Source of the DNA: Flavobacterium tructae
GTDB lineage: Bacteria > Bacteroidota > Bacteroidia > Flavobacteriales > Flavobacteriaceae
Direction of reading: 5' to 3'
Assembly (NCBI RefSeq): GCF_002217475.1
Contig: NZ_MUHH01000042.1
Coordinates: forward strand, 29,943 to 93,942
DNA length: 64,000 nucleotides
The first letter of the stretch is position 1. Each line of letters starts with the position of its first letter. Both the position numbers and the translations under genes were made by a program. Positions 16,793-26,126 of this stretch are shown here, in pieces. Below the pieces are notes generated by a model. It was not told the origin of the DNA. It saw only the letters and a list, made by a program, of their open reading frames with translations, and did no database searches.

Positions 16793-18262
16793 CTAAATTT
16801 TAATTCCTATCTTTTTTAAAACAGTATCGATTACTTTATTGATATCAGGAGAAATCGCAAATTTATAATTTAAATAAACATATAAAATGGTTACTAAAAC
16901 TGACTTTAAAGCAATACTAACCAATTGATAAAAAGGGAATTCCCAAAAGTAAAACAATAAAAATAATGCAAATGTAATTAACATCGAGTATATTGTCTGA
17001 ATAGTAAAAGGATACAAATGAAGCCTTTTAACCACAAAAAGTAATTTTGCCAAACTATATAAGGTAATCGATAGTAAAGTAGCAAAAGCAGATCCGAAGA
17101 TTCCAAAAATTGGAATAAAGATCATGTTTAAAATTACGGTCAACGCAACCAGCATTAATCCTAAATACAATACCATACGGTAATATTTAGTATTAAAAAT
17201 GATCGCATTATTGTTTCCTAAAATTAAATCAAAGTATTTAGACAAGCCAATCATAAATACAACTGCAATTCCACCACTGTATTCTTTTGGAACCAACTCG
17301 TACAACTGACCGATATTTACAAATATGCAAAGCATTACAAAACCACCCACAATCTGTAGGTTTATTGACGTTTTTTTGTAAAGCTGATTCAACTCATCAT
17401 GTTTATTATCGTGCATTAATTTTGCCGTAATTGGATATACAATCTGATGCATAGCACGGCTTGGAACCGAAATAACCAAGGCAATATAGGTAGCAACAGA
17501 ATAAAAAGCAATATTTTCAATCTGCATATATTGATTTAATATCATTTTATCTCCATCCAAAAGCAAATTGGCAACACTTCCGGATAAAATAATATAAAAA
17601 GTATATACCAGTATATCTTTTGTATTTGCTGGTATTGTGAACTGAAAAGTTGGCTTCTGAATACTAAATGCATATAACATGGTTATCAGGAATGCTAAAA
17701 AATATAAAATTGCTGTTGCATACACAAAACCTTCAACGCTAAGCCAATTATAATAAACACCTATTAATAGAAATAATGAAAATAATCGTAAACCCACTTC
17801 CTTTACGAAATTTCCAAAAACGGAATGCATATTTACCCGCAACCAGGCATAAAAAATCTCAAAATACGCCATGCACAATCCAATGAAAGGTATTAACCAT
17901 ATATAGCTTCTAACAATCGCATTCTTTTTTGACAAAAAGAACAGAATCTCATCATAAAAAACAAGACCTATCAGTAAAAGCGGGATTATTAATAGCAAAG
18001 GAAACAAAACCGTAAAAGATAGAAAACGGGATTTTTCTTCCTCAGTTTGATATTGCGAATAAAATTTAACCAAGGTATTTTGCATACCAATCGCAAATAA
18101 TGGCATAATCACATTGGCACAAGAAGTCACATAATTAGTTAAGCCATAAAAAGTGGCACCCAAAAAAACAGGATACAAATAAAGTGTATTAATGGCTCCA
18201 ATACCGAAACCTATGTAGGTGATAATTGTATTTTTGAAAGACTGATTTAAAACAATACCCAT
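16793..18262 (-). CDS. Polysaccharide flippase (MOP superfamily, Wzx-like)
   Basis: The 489-residue protein is hydrophobic throughout, with about 12-14 predicted helices. Charged and polar residues occur at loop positions (KFYSQYQTEEEKSRF near 65-80), and the C-terminal region is the polysaccharide-synthesis type. It probably moves a lipid-linked glycan across the inner membrane. It follows the glycosyltransferase gene (gap 40 bases) on the same strand, which itself follows the YfhO gene, so the three are likely one transcription unit for surface glycan or glycoprotein assembly. The substrate is unknown. Confidence 0.85.
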   Translation of the reverse strand: MGIVLNQSFKNTIITYIGFGIGAINTLYLYPVFLGATFYGLTNYVTSCANVIMPLFAIGMQNTLVKFYSQYQTEEEKSRFLSFTVLFPLLLIIPLLLIGLVFYDEILFFLSKKNAIVRSYIWLIPFIGLCMAYFEIFYAWLRVNMHSVFGNFVKEVGLRLFSLFLLIGVYYNWLSVEGFVYATAILYFLAFLITMLYAFSIQKPTFQFTIPANTKDILVYTFYIILSGSVANLLLDGDKMILNQYMQIENIAFYSVATYIALVISVPSRAMHQIVYPITAKLMHDNKHDELNQLYKKTSINLQIVGGFVMLCIFVNIGQLYELVPKEYSGGIAVVFMIGLSKYFDLILGNNNAIIFNTKYYRMVLYLGLMLVALTVILNMIFIPIFGIFGSAFATLLSITLYSLAKLLFVVKRLHLYPFTIQTIYSMLITFALFLLFYFWEFPFYQLVSIALKSVLVTILYVYLNYKFAISPDINKVIDTVLKKIGIKI

Positions 18263-18302
18263 TTTTGGATTTCTGAATTTAGATTTTAGATTGCAGACTA
18301 GC

Positions 18303-19586
18303 TTAGTTAATCAACTGTGCTAATTGCTTGGTTAGATTCTTTCTGGAATATTGTTGTAAACCAACACCATTGGCCTGTAGTTTCCCTTCTAAAAATTGAT
18401 TATAAAAGTCCAAAATTACACTTTTTAACTTCGCTTTTTCAGAATAATCAAAAAATACTCCTGTATTGGTTTCTTTTATGATATCGGCAAAATCAGAACC
18501 CTGAGGTCCTATGGCTATTATTGGACGATTGGACACCATATATTCGAATAATTTACCCGGAATTATACTTTTGGTATCCTCGGAATTAATTTCGATTAAA
18601 AGCAAAACCTGCGATTTCTTTTGGTGTGCTATCGCTTCATGATGCGAAACATATCCTAAAAGATTCAAATAATTTTTCAAATCAAATTCAGTGATAGCAT
18701 CCAATACCTCCTGACTTACTGCTCCAATTAATTTGATTTCTAAATGTGACTTGAACTCCGGAACTTCCTGAAGCAGTTCTACCAGACATTCCCATAAAAA
18801 TTGAGGATTTCGATCGGATAAAAAAGATCCGATATGCGCCAAAGTAAATTTTGCATCTAAGGTTTGTTTCTCTACATTTTCGATGTCATAACCATTAGTA
18901 ATCACCGAAATTGGTTTGTTGGTAATGGCCTCAAACTCCACTTTCGTAGTTTTACTTGTGACAATAATAGTGTCGGCACTATTAAGCACTTTATGTTCGA
19001 GGTTTTTATGTTTTTTGGCGGCATAACCCGATAAACGCAATGCTTTGTGATATCCAATTGTAGTCCATGGATCACGGAAGTCGGCAAACCATTTTACATT
19101 CAGTTTCTCTTTTAGTTCTAAACCAATCAAATGCAAACTGTGCGGCGGCCCCGAAGTAACAATAGTGTCAATATTATTTTCTTTGATATACTTTTCTAAA
19201 TAAGCCACTGAAGGTTTTACCCAAAAAACACGGGCATCCGGAATAAATAAATTACCACGAACCCAAAGAAAAGTTTTGTCTAAAAAGGTTTGTTTCTTCT
19301 TGTGCGGAAAAATTCCCGAACTAATTTTCTTAGTTTTATTCTTCGAAAAAACAGAAGCCAGCTGATACGGCTCCCAGATTTTATTTTTAAGAACAATTAC
19401 TTTATCGGAAATCTCATTAACCAGACCTTCATCAACAATTGGGTAGGTTGGGTTTTCAGGAACATAAACTATTGGCTGTATGCCAAATTCGGGTAAATAT
19501 TTTACAAATTTTAACCAACGCTGTACACCTGGTCCTCCAGCCGGTGGAAAATAATAGGTAATGATTAAGAGTTTTTTTTGTTCCAT
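18303..19586 (-). CDS. Glycosyltransferase (GT4-type, GT-B fold)
   Basis: The protein has 427 residues. The N-terminal Rossmann half begins ITYYFPPAGGPGVQRWLKF, the acceptor-side motif of GT4 enzymes. The C-terminal donor half has LAHIGSF, a QVLLLIEINSED segment, and IIPGKLFEYMVSNRPIIAI, whose PGK-x-FEY is the usual nucleotide-sugar contact (EX7E-like region). It adds a sugar to a lipid-linked or protein-linked acceptor in the cytoplasm. Its position between a YfhO protein and a flippase fits an exopolysaccharide or glycosylation pathway. Confidence 0.87.
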   Translation of the reverse strand: MEQKKLLIITYYFPPAGGPGVQRWLKFVKYLPEFGIQPIVYVPENPTYPIVDEGLVNEISDKVIVLKNKIWEPYQLASVFSKNKTKKISSGIFPHKKKQTFLDKTFLWVRGNLFIPDARVFWVKPSVAYLEKYIKENNIDTIVTSGPPHSLHLIGLELKEKLNVKWFADFRDPWTTIGYHKALRLSGYAAKKHKNLEHKVLNSADTIIVTSKTTKVEFEAITNKPISVITNGYDIENVEKQTLDAKFTLAHIGSFLSDRNPQFLWECLVELLQEVPEFKSHLEIKLIGAVSQEVLDAITEFDLKNYLNLLGYVSHHEAIAHQKKSQVLLLIEINSEDTKSIIPGKLFEYMVSNRPIIAIGPQGSDFADIIKETNTGVFFDYSEKAKLKSVILDFYNQFLEGKLQANGVGLQQYSRKNLTKQLAQLIN

Positions 19587-19599
19587 CAGATTTCATTCA

Positions 19600-19692
19600 T
19601 TTCACAGAGATCCACCAAGTTTTCACCAAGCCTCACAAAGATCTTTAATTTATTTTAGCGTATCTCCGTGATTTCTTTGTGAATCTTTGCGG
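19600..19692. repeat. Degenerate CACAGAGA/TCTTTGTG inverted repeat reaching into a CDS
   Basis: Words TTCACAGAGATCCACC and CTCACAAAG on the left are loosely complementary to ATCTCCGTGATTTCTTTGTG and ATCTTTGCGG on the right. The right part overlaps the last 13 codons of the YfhO gene. Related words occur at 7106-7233 and 63412-63505. Confidence 0.55.
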
Positions 19693-22109
19693 AAGAACTT
19701 TTCGAAATAAACTCCGCCAATCAAAAGCAGAAACATTCCAATGCAGCTTGCCAATGTAATTACACTTCCTGTTTTAACAACCTGCGGTTCAAATTTAAAT
19801 TCGATAGTATGTTCGCCACCCGGAATTTCCATAGCTCTTAAAACATAATCTACAGGGAAATGATCCGTAAGTTTACCATCAATATAGGCATTCCATCCAT
19901 TCTTATAATAGATCTCAGAAAAAACAGCCAAAGCATCTTTTTCGTTGTTTGATTTGTATTTAATGTAGTTAGGCTTGTACTGTACTACCTGAATAGTCCC
20001 TGTAGTGTCCCACTGTTTTTTCATACGGGCATTTCTAAATTTACCCTCATGCTCACGAACGTTGAAAACCGCTACCGTCTTAGTATCGATATGATCCAAT
20101 GCTTTCATTACATCATCCGGTTTATTTACCAATTTTACAGTACTTACAAACCATGCATTTCCATTAGCATTTGGATTTACTGTTGGAAATTCTTTTCCTT
20201 CTTTATCCGTTTGGATGATGTATTTTACATTCAACATGTCTAAGACTTCGACATTGTTTTTTGCAATCTGATAGTCAAAAAGCTGTTGTATTCTTCTTGG
20301 TTTTGCGGCATGGTATCCGCCTAAAGAATGGTGAAAATAAGAAGCACGTGCACTTGACATGTTTCCGCTTACTTCAAAAACTCTGTAATGTGTAGTATCT
20401 TTTAAAATCTGAGCATCAGAAGGTGTTTCCTGAAATGGCGCCGCAATTTGTACCGGGCTCACAAAATCCTTGGCTGATACATATTTTTTATCAACAAAAA
20501 ATAAATCAAAAATCATCAAAAGACCAACGATAATCAAAGTAGTATTCTGAGCCAGTTTATTTTTAATGAATAACCAAAGGATTCCAAAAGTAATCACGAT
20601 AAAAAAGCCTGATCGCAATAAATCAGCGGAATACAAACTCTTTCTATCTTCTTTCAAGGCATCTACAAAAGCAGGTCCGTAACTTTCTAAGAAATAATTA
20701 TCACTGCTGCCTGTAAAATGAAACATGCTTTTAGCGAATACAAAAATCAAAATAACACCCAATCCAAAAACTCCTGTCTGCACAAGCGCTTTCTGCTGCA
20801 ATTTAGGTTCTTCTTTAGCTTTAAAAAACGATTGTAATCCCATAACAGCCAGAACAGGAAAACACAATTCAAGAATAACCTGAATCGATGACACCGCTCT
20901 AAACTTATCATACATTGGAATGTAATCGATAAAAAAGTCTGTCAGTAACGCGAAGTTTTTCCCCCAGGAAAGTATTAGCGAAACTAATGCTCCTGTAAAA
21001 AACACATATTTTATTTTTCGATCGTCAATAAATAAAGCTAAAACGGCTAAAAAGAAAACCACAACTCCAATATAAGCCGGAGCTGCTACTATAGGCTGAT
21101 CTCCCCAATACGTTGGCATTCCCGACACAAAATCCTGTGCCTGCTCTGAGGGTACTCCCTGTTCAATCATGAAAGAATACATACGACTGTCTGTTCCTAC
21201 ATTTTCATGATTTGAACCACCAAAAAGTCTTGGAGCAATCAAGTTAAAACTTTCAGCAATTCCGTAACTGTATTCTGTTATATATTCACGGCTTAGTGCA
21301 TTTTCATTAGTTTTTTTAGAACCATCGGGATTAAAAGTTAATTCACTGTTACTACGGGTACTAAATTTAGCATATTCACTGGTTGCTAACAAATTAGTAG
21401 CATTGGCTCCAATAGCAAAAATTCCAGCTACAGCCAAAACACCAATAGCCGTTAAAAGCGATTTATATTCTTTTTCTTTGATAAAACTAAAAGCAAAATA
21501 AGCTGAAAGTATCAATAAGAAAATCAATAAATAATACGTCATTTGAAAGTGGTTGGCATTAACTTCTAATGCAACCGCAAACATGGTGAGCAGACCTCCC
21601 CAAATATACTTTTTTTGAAAAACGAGTATGAATCCGGCGATAACAAGCGGCATGTAGGCAATAGCATGTGCTTTTGCATTATGTCCAACACCTAGAATGA
21701 TAATCAGGTAGGTCGAAAAACCAAAGGCAATTGCCCCGATAAATGCTTTTAAAGGATCGGTTTTTAAAACCAGCAACAGTCCGTAAAAACCTAAGAAATA
21801 TAAAAATAAATAATCGGCAGGACGAGGAAGAAAACGCAAAGCATCGTCTAATTTACCCACAAAATCATTAGGATAATTAGCTCCCAGCTGATAAGTTGGC
21901 ATACCTCCAAACGCAGAATTTGTCCAATAAGGTTCAGAATGTTCTGCAGCTCTAAAATCGTTTTGCTCTTTAGCCATTCCGGTATATTGAGCAATATCCG
22001 ACTGGAAAATTTGTTTTCCTTGTAAAACCGGGTAAAAATAAATTAAAGAAACGAGAATAAAGCCCAGGATAACAAGGGCATGCGGATAGAACTTATTTAC
22101 TATTTTCAA
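19650..22109 (-). CDS. YfhO-family membrane protein
   Basis: The 819-residue protein has about 12 membrane helices over residues 10-560 and a large soluble C-terminal domain (about 570-780) before a last helix (ITLASCIGMFLLLIGGVYF). The N-terminal part carries an SDIAQYTGMAKE segment and a PYWTNSAFGGMPTYQ loop typical of GT-C-like YfhO proteins. YfhO of Gram-positives glycosylates lipoteichoic acid; in Bacteroidota the role is not established, but glycosyl transfer outside the membrane is likely. The final residues RKDSQRNHGDTLK come from a repeat element and are probably not under selection. Confidence 0.87.
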   Translation of the reverse strand: MKIVNKFYPHALVILGFILVSLIYFYPVLQGKQIFQSDIAQYTGMAKEQNDFRAAEHSEPYWTNSAFGGMPTYQLGANYPNDFVGKLDDALRFLPRPADYLFLYFLGFYGLLLVLKTDPLKAFIGAIAFGFSTYLIIILGVGHNAKAHAIAYMPLVIAGFILVFQKKYIWGGLLTMFAVALEVNANHFQMTYYLLIFLLILSAYFAFSFIKEKEYKSLLTAIGVLAVAGIFAIGANATNLLATSEYAKFSTRSNSELTFNPDGSKKTNENALSREYITEYSYGIAESFNLIAPRLFGGSNHENVGTDSRMYSFMIEQGVPSEQAQDFVSGMPTYWGDQPIVAAPAYIGVVVFFLAVLALFIDDRKIKYVFFTGALVSLILSWGKNFALLTDFFIDYIPMYDKFRAVSSIQVILELCFPVLAVMGLQSFFKAKEEPKLQQKALVQTGVFGLGVILIFVFAKSMFHFTGSSDNYFLESYGPAFVDALKEDRKSLYSADLLRSGFFIVITFGILWLFIKNKLAQNTTLIIVGLLMIFDLFFVDKKYVSAKDFVSPVQIAAPFQETPSDAQILKDTTHYRVFEVSGNMSSARASYFHHSLGGYHAAKPRRIQQLFDYQIAKNNVEVLDMLNVKYIIQTDKEGKEFPTVNPNANGNAWFVSTVKLVNKPDDVMKALDHIDTKTVAVFNVREHEGKFRNARMKKQWDTTGTIQVVQYKPNYIKYKSNNEKDALAVFSEIYYKNGWNAYIDGKLTDHFPVDYVLRAMEIPGGEHTIEFKFEPQVVKTGSVITLASCIGMFLLLIGGVYFEKFFRKDSQRNHGDTLK

Positions 22110-22159
22110 TTTAGGCTGGTTTGGGTTAAATGATGAATCCTATAAATTAGGTCACAAAT

Positions 22160-22444
22160 TTAATCTATTTCTTCGTAATCAACATAATCGCCAACCTTTT
22201 TGGTTTCACGAGTTTTTTTTGCATTGGATGTATCGATAATAATTTCATCATTATTCGTACGTGTTTTTTGCCATGTATTACCCTGACTATATTGTTGTTG
22301 TCTTTGAAAATTCTCTCCAGCTTTTTCTACTGCTTTTTTTACCAATACCGGCAAAAAGATTCGTGCTAAAAATTTAAAAATATAATAAAACGCAACGATC
22401 CACATTATCGTTTTAATCAGATTTACAAAAGATGCTTCTTGCAT
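22160..22444 (-). CDS. DUF4834 family small membrane protein
   Basis: The 94-residue protein starts MQEASFVNLIKTIMW. The in-frame ATG codons further upstream (22450, 22480) are possible, but the family normally begins at MQEAS. One membrane helix (about 8-28) is followed by a Lys-rich segment KKAVEKAGENFQRQ and a disordered polar tail ending VDYEEID. The function is unknown. It lies 50 bases upstream of the YfhO gene on the same strand and is probably in its operon, as commonly seen in Flavobacterium. Confidence 0.8.
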   Translation of the reverse strand: MQEASFVNLIKTIMWIVAFYYIFKFLARIFLPVLVKKAVEKAGENFQRQQQYSQGNTWQKTRTNNDEIIIDTSNAKKTRETKKVGDYVDYEEID

Positions 22445-22525
22445 GATCATATAATTTTTTTTCAAAATTAATAAATCCATCGTTTAAAATTAAAATATCA
22501 ATCTTAAATAAATAATAAAATATAG

Positions 22526-22533
22526 TACATTTG
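22526..22533 (+). promoter_or_regulatory. -7 promoter box of the 22570 gene
   Basis: TACATTTG matches TANNTTTG and lies 36 bases upstream of the ATG. Confidence 0.5.
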
Positions 22534-22569
22534 AAATGCGTTATTACTTTTTAATCCAAAAACACGTTT

Positions 22570-23547
22570 ATGTTAAAAAATAAAAACTTTTTTACTGCAG
22601 CTCTTTGTTTATTACCTCAATTATTTTTTGCACAGTACACTGATGTCATCAATTCAAACCGTCCCGGCGAAACGATGTCAGCCTATGCTGTTGGAAAATC
22701 AGTTATACAGGCAGAACTTGGTGTATATGGCATCAAAGAAAAACACAATCTGCTGGATTATGACGCCAATGGTTTTGGTACAGATCTGACTATTCGTTAT
22801 GGTGCTTTTTTAGAAAAACTGGAACTTATTGCGGACATACAGTACCAAATGGAAAATTTTGACACGCCATACACGAGTTATAAAAAAAATAATTTCAGAC
22901 AAACGGTTTTAGGAGCCAAATATCTGATTTATGATCCCTATAAAAACTACAAAAAAGAAGCCAATATTTACAGCTACAAAGCCAATCGCAGCTTTAATTG
23001 GCACGAGCTAATCCCTGCCGTTTCGTTATTTGCCGGTGCTAATTTTGTAGGTAAAGACAATCCTTATTCTTTTTCCCCGCAATCGAGTATTTCTCCAAAA
23101 GTGATGTTGATCACTCAGAATCTATTTGGCGGTGGAAAATGGGTTTTCGTAACTAATATTATTGCCGATTATATTTCAACAGACTACCCGAGCTACGGCT
23201 ATGTGCTTACTCTTACACGCGGATTTAACGATAAATGGTCAGGTTTTGTTGAAAATCAAGGCTATAAAAGTGACTTTTACAGCGATGCCATTGTTCGTGG
23301 TGGAGCAGCTTACCTTATTAATCCGAACCTTCAGGTAGATGCATCTATAAGTACAAACTTCAAAAACACGCCTTCTATATTGTACGGAGGAGTTGGGGTT
23401 TCCTGGCGCTATGACGGGCGTTACAAAGAAAATCAACTGCAAACTAAACGTGAAGACAGAGCCAAAAAGAATAAAGATAACGAGCTGGAACAAAAAGAAA
23501 TCGATTATCAGGCAAAAGAACGAAAACGTAAATCGAAATACGAATAG
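22570..23547 (+). CDS. Outer-membrane transporter-like beta-barrel protein
   Basis: The 325-residue protein has a signal peptide (about 1-19, ending LFFAQ). A run of alternating hydrophobic strands with aromatic ends follows, including YTDVINSNRPGETMSAYAVGK near the mature N-terminus. This opening is typical of the PF13557 (phenol MetA-like) outer-membrane family. The last 45 residues are strongly charged (QTKREDRAKKNKDN and after) and look like an unstructured or periplasmic tail, which is unusual for a barrel that normally ends in an aromatic residue. No partner genes indicate a substrate. Confidence 0.7.
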   Translation: MLKNKNFFTAALCLLPQLFFAQYTDVINSNRPGETMSAYAVGKSVIQAELGVYGIKEKHNLLDYDANGFGTDLTIRYGAFLEKLELIADIQYQMENFDTPYTSYKKNNFRQTVLGAKYLIYDPYKNYKKEANIYSYKANRSFNWHELIPAVSLFAGANFVGKDNPYSFSPQSSISPKVMLITQNLFGGGKWVFVTNIIADYISTDYPSYGYVLTLTRGFNDKWSGFVENQGYKSDFYSDAIVRGGAAYLINPNLQVDASISTNFKNTPSILYGGVGVSWRYDGRYKENQLQTKREDRAKKNKDNELEQKEIDYQAKERKRKSKYE

Positions 23548-23602
23548 TTAAAATTGTAAGAAAAAAAGTACTTTATTTTTTCTTATAATGTAGGAAAATA
23601 AT

Positions 23603-23610
23603 TATATTTG
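23603..23610 (+). promoter_or_regulatory. -7 promoter box of the 23636 gene
   Basis: TATATTTG, an exact TANNTTTG match 25 bases before the ATG at 23636. Confidence 0.5.
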
Positions 23611-23635
23611 AAAAATTATACGCCAATTTTCAAAT

Positions 23636-24184
23636 ATGAGAAAGATAAATTACGCCTTTCTATTATCACTGTTAATCTGTTTATCAGCCAAATCCCAAAA
23701 TACCGGAGTAGAAAAAGACATTTACAACCTACAAACCGGCTTTTTGGGAATATGGATCAATAACGAGCATCGACTACTCAATCAAATAAGTTTACGAACC
23801 GAAATTGGTTTTGATGGTGGTTTTCGTGGATGTTCTGGCTGTACTACTACATATGCAATAGCTCCTGTAGTTAACCTGGAACCAAGGTGGTATTACAACA
23901 TCAATAAACGGAATCTAAACAACAGAACAACAAAGAATAGTGCCAATTTTATAACTTTAGGAATCAACTATTATCCCAACTGGTTTGTTATTTCAAATCT
24001 TGGAAATGCCTACATTACTAATCAAATTGCGCTAATTCCTAAATGGGGAATAAGACGAAATATTGGAAATACCAATTTCAATTATGAAGCCGGTATTGGA
24101 ATTGGGCGTAGATTTTATCTGGATAAAAAATTTTCAGATACTACCGCAGACCTTCATCTTCGAATCGGCTACACTTTCAAATGA
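23636..24184 (+). CDS. Secreted/outer-membrane beta-barrel-like protein, unknown
   Basis: The 182-residue product has a signal peptide (about 1-20, ending SAKSQ) and a body of alternating strands that closes with LHLRIGYTFK, an aromatic C-terminal end typical of small outer-membrane barrels. A CxxC-type pair (GCSGCTT) near residue 63 may form a disulfide in a surface loop. It has its own promoter box. The family was not recognised. Confidence 0.7.
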   Translation: MRKINYAFLLSLLICLSAKSQNTGVEKDIYNLQTGFLGIWINNEHRLLNQISLRTEIGFDGGFRGCSGCTTTYAIAPVVNLEPRWYYNINKRNLNNRTTKNSANFITLGINYYPNWFVISNLGNAYITNQIALIPKWGIRRNIGNTNFNYEAGIGIGRRFYLDKKFSDTTADLHLRIGYTFK

Positions 24185-24310
24185 TTCACTAACCTTATTA
24201 ATCAGGGCTTTTTTTACACAATTCTTTTTTGTTAAATCAAAGATAGCTATATTCGTTTCTTAAATCGTAGCACCTAATTTAAAGCAACATTCTTAACAAA
24301 GAAAATCTTA

Positions 24311-25429
24311 ATGATTACAATTAAAGAAGCCATAACCAAAAAGGAATTAACTGACTATATCAAATTTCCGTTTTCAATCTACAAAGACAATGCCTACTGG
24401 GTCCCCCCTATTGTGGCAGATGAATTAGAGTCATTTGACAAAACTAAAAATCCTGCTTTTGACAATGCCGAAGCCTATTTTTATCTGGCTTACAGAAATA
24501 ATGAAATAGTAGGACGAATTACGGCTATCATCAACTGGTCTGAGGTAAATGACCAACATAAAAGAAAAGTTCGATTTGGATGGTTTGATGCAATAGACGA
24601 CATCGAAGTCACAAAGGCCTTGCTGGATAAAGTTTACGAATTGGGAAAAAAACACAATCTGGAGCACGTTGAAGGCCCGATGGGATTCTCGAATCTGGAC
24701 AAAGTTGGCGTTCTTACAGATGGTTACGATCAATTGGGAACTATGATTACATGGTACAACCACCCCTATTATGTCACACATTTTGAGCAATTGGGTTTTC
24801 AGGTTGAAAAAGAGTACCTCGAAAGCATCTTCCCTTTTTCAAACGTCAAACCTGAATTTTTCCTTAAAGCACAAGAACTCATCAAAAAAAGGTATGGCTT
24901 ACGCTCATTGACTTTTACCAAAACAAAAGACATCATGCCTCACGTAGACAAAATGTTTGATTTGTTTAATGATTCATACGCTAAATTAGCTTCGTTTGTT
25001 GCCATTTCGGATGTTCAGAAAGAATACTTCAAAAAGAAATACATCAGCTTTATCAATCCGGAATACATCAAGTTTGTGGTTGACAAAGACGATAATCTGG
25101 TGGCCTTTAGCATTGTAATGCCTAGCTTTTCTGAAGCTTTACAGAAAGCAAAAGGAAAATTATTCCCGTTTGGGTTTATTCATTTACTAAGAGCCCGTAA
25201 AAAGAGTAAAGATGTTGTTTTTTACCTGATTGGGGTACACCCCGAGTATCAAAACAAAGGAGTTACCGCTATTATTTTTGATGAATACTATAAAACTTTT
25301 TCCGAAAAAGGAATTCAGAATTGTATCAGAACTCCTGAATTAGCTGACAATACAGCCATTCATTTACTTTGGAAAAATTTCGATCCAAAAGTGCATTGCC
25401 AGAGAAAAACGTATTTAAAATACTTGTAA
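24311..25429 (+). CDS. GNAT-fold N-acetyltransferase-like protein (372 aa)
   Basis: The protein has 372 residues, about twice a single GNAT domain. The N-terminal half has KFPFSIYKDNAYWVPP near residue 18 and AYRNNEIVGRITAIIN near 73, a GNAT strand pair. The C-terminal half has VVFYLIGVHPEYQNKGVTAI near 300, the acetyl-CoA motif A (V..EYQNKGV). This looks like a two-domain GNAT protein of the kind common in Bacteroidota. The substrate is unknown. It ends just before a copy of TAGTTTTCAG and a bidirectional terminator. Confidence 0.8.
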   Translation: MITIKEAITKKELTDYIKFPFSIYKDNAYWVPPIVADELESFDKTKNPAFDNAEAYFYLAYRNNEIVGRITAIINWSEVNDQHKRKVRFGWFDAIDDIEVTKALLDKVYELGKKHNLEHVEGPMGFSNLDKVGVLTDGYDQLGTMITWYNHPYYVTHFEQLGFQVEKEYLESIFPFSNVKPEFFLKAQELIKKRYGLRSLTFTKTKDIMPHVDKMFDLFNDSYAKLASFVAISDVQKEYFKKKYISFINPEYIKFVVDKDDNLVAFSIVMPSFSEALQKAKGKLFPFGFIHLLRARKKSKDVVFYLIGVHPEYQNKGVTAIIFDEYYKTFSEKGIQNCIRTPELADNTAIHLLWKNFDPKVHCQRKTYLKYL

Positions 25430-25470
25430 ATAGTTTTCAGCATCAGTCGCAGTTAACAATTTTACCCATA

Positions 25471-25506
25471 AAAAAAATCCATTCGTTACACGAATGGATT
25501 TTTTTA
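25471..25506. terminator. Bidirectional terminator between convergent genes
   Basis: AAAATCCATTCGT (25474-25486) and its reverse complement (25490-25502) form a 13-bp stem with a 3-base loop. It is flanked by an A run on the left and a T run on the right, so it serves both strands. The stem is nearly the same as the one at 26053-26083. Confidence 0.9.
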
Positions 25507-25526
25507 CTTTTTAATACAATCAGAGC

Positions 25527-26009
25527 TTACTCTACTTTGCAATCTACTTTAGTCAGAACATTTTTCTGGTCAAATTTCAACTGCTTTTTATCTTTAAAAG
25601 AGAACTTCCCGTTTGCTTCTACTACATCGCCATAGCCTTCAATAAAAGCTCCGTCTTTTTTCAAAAACACAACTTCTCTGACAGAGGAAACGCCTTCAGA
25701 CATGAAAGTATAATCGGCAATTAACGTATCACCTTTCATATTACCAATCAAAGTTCCTTCGTTTTTATCCTTTCCTGATATGTTATAACTTAGTTTCCCG
25801 TTTACTTCCTGATGAAAATTGACATTAAGACTCATCTCAGTCACGCTATTACGAGTTCTTGATGCATAACATTGATCTCCTGCCGGTTCAACGATCTCAG
25901 CTTCTTTTGGTGGACTTGGCGCTATCTGCACCGGATCGGTATCAGTCGTTTTTTTACAGGAAATAAAAACAGTGAGCATTATCATGGATATTACTATTAC
26001 TTTTTTCAT
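25527..26009 (-). CDS. Predicted lipoprotein, unknown function
   Basis: Starting at the ATG at 26009, the 160-residue product begins MKKVIVISMIMLTVFISC, a lipoprotein signal with Cys18. A Pro- and Thr-rich linker follows (TTDTDPVQIAPSPPKEAE), then a beta-rich domain (about 45-160). This resembles small Bacteroidota lipoproteins with a lipocalin-like fold, but I cannot name a family. An ATG three codons earlier is less likely because it precedes the basic n-region. It shares strand and a 26-base-class terminator spacing with the upstream SPT-like gene but has its own upstream hairpin. Confidence 0.75.
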   Translation of the reverse strand: MKKVIVISMIMLTVFISCKKTTDTDPVQIAPSPPKEAEIVEPAGDQCYASRTRNSVTEMSLNVNFHQEVNGKLSYNISGKDKNEGTLIGNMKGDTLIADYTFMSEGVSSVREVVFLKKDGAFIEGYGDVVEANGKFSFKDKKQLKFDQKNVLTKVDCKVE

Positions 26010-26052
26010 AATTGACATTTTACTGATTTTGAATGATAAAAGTACCCCAAAT

Positions 26053-26083
26053 AAAAAAAATCCACTCGTATAACGAATGGATT
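26053..26083 (-). terminator. Terminator of the SPT-like gene
   Basis: AATCCACTCGT (26059-26069) pairs with ACGAATGGATT (26073-26083) with one mismatch. On the minus strand it is followed by a T run (26053-26060). It lies 44 bases after the stop of the 26127 gene. Confidence 0.75.
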
Positions 26084-26126
26084 CTTTTATATAATTCCCA
26101 TATCAGGAATTTATTTCTTTAAAATT

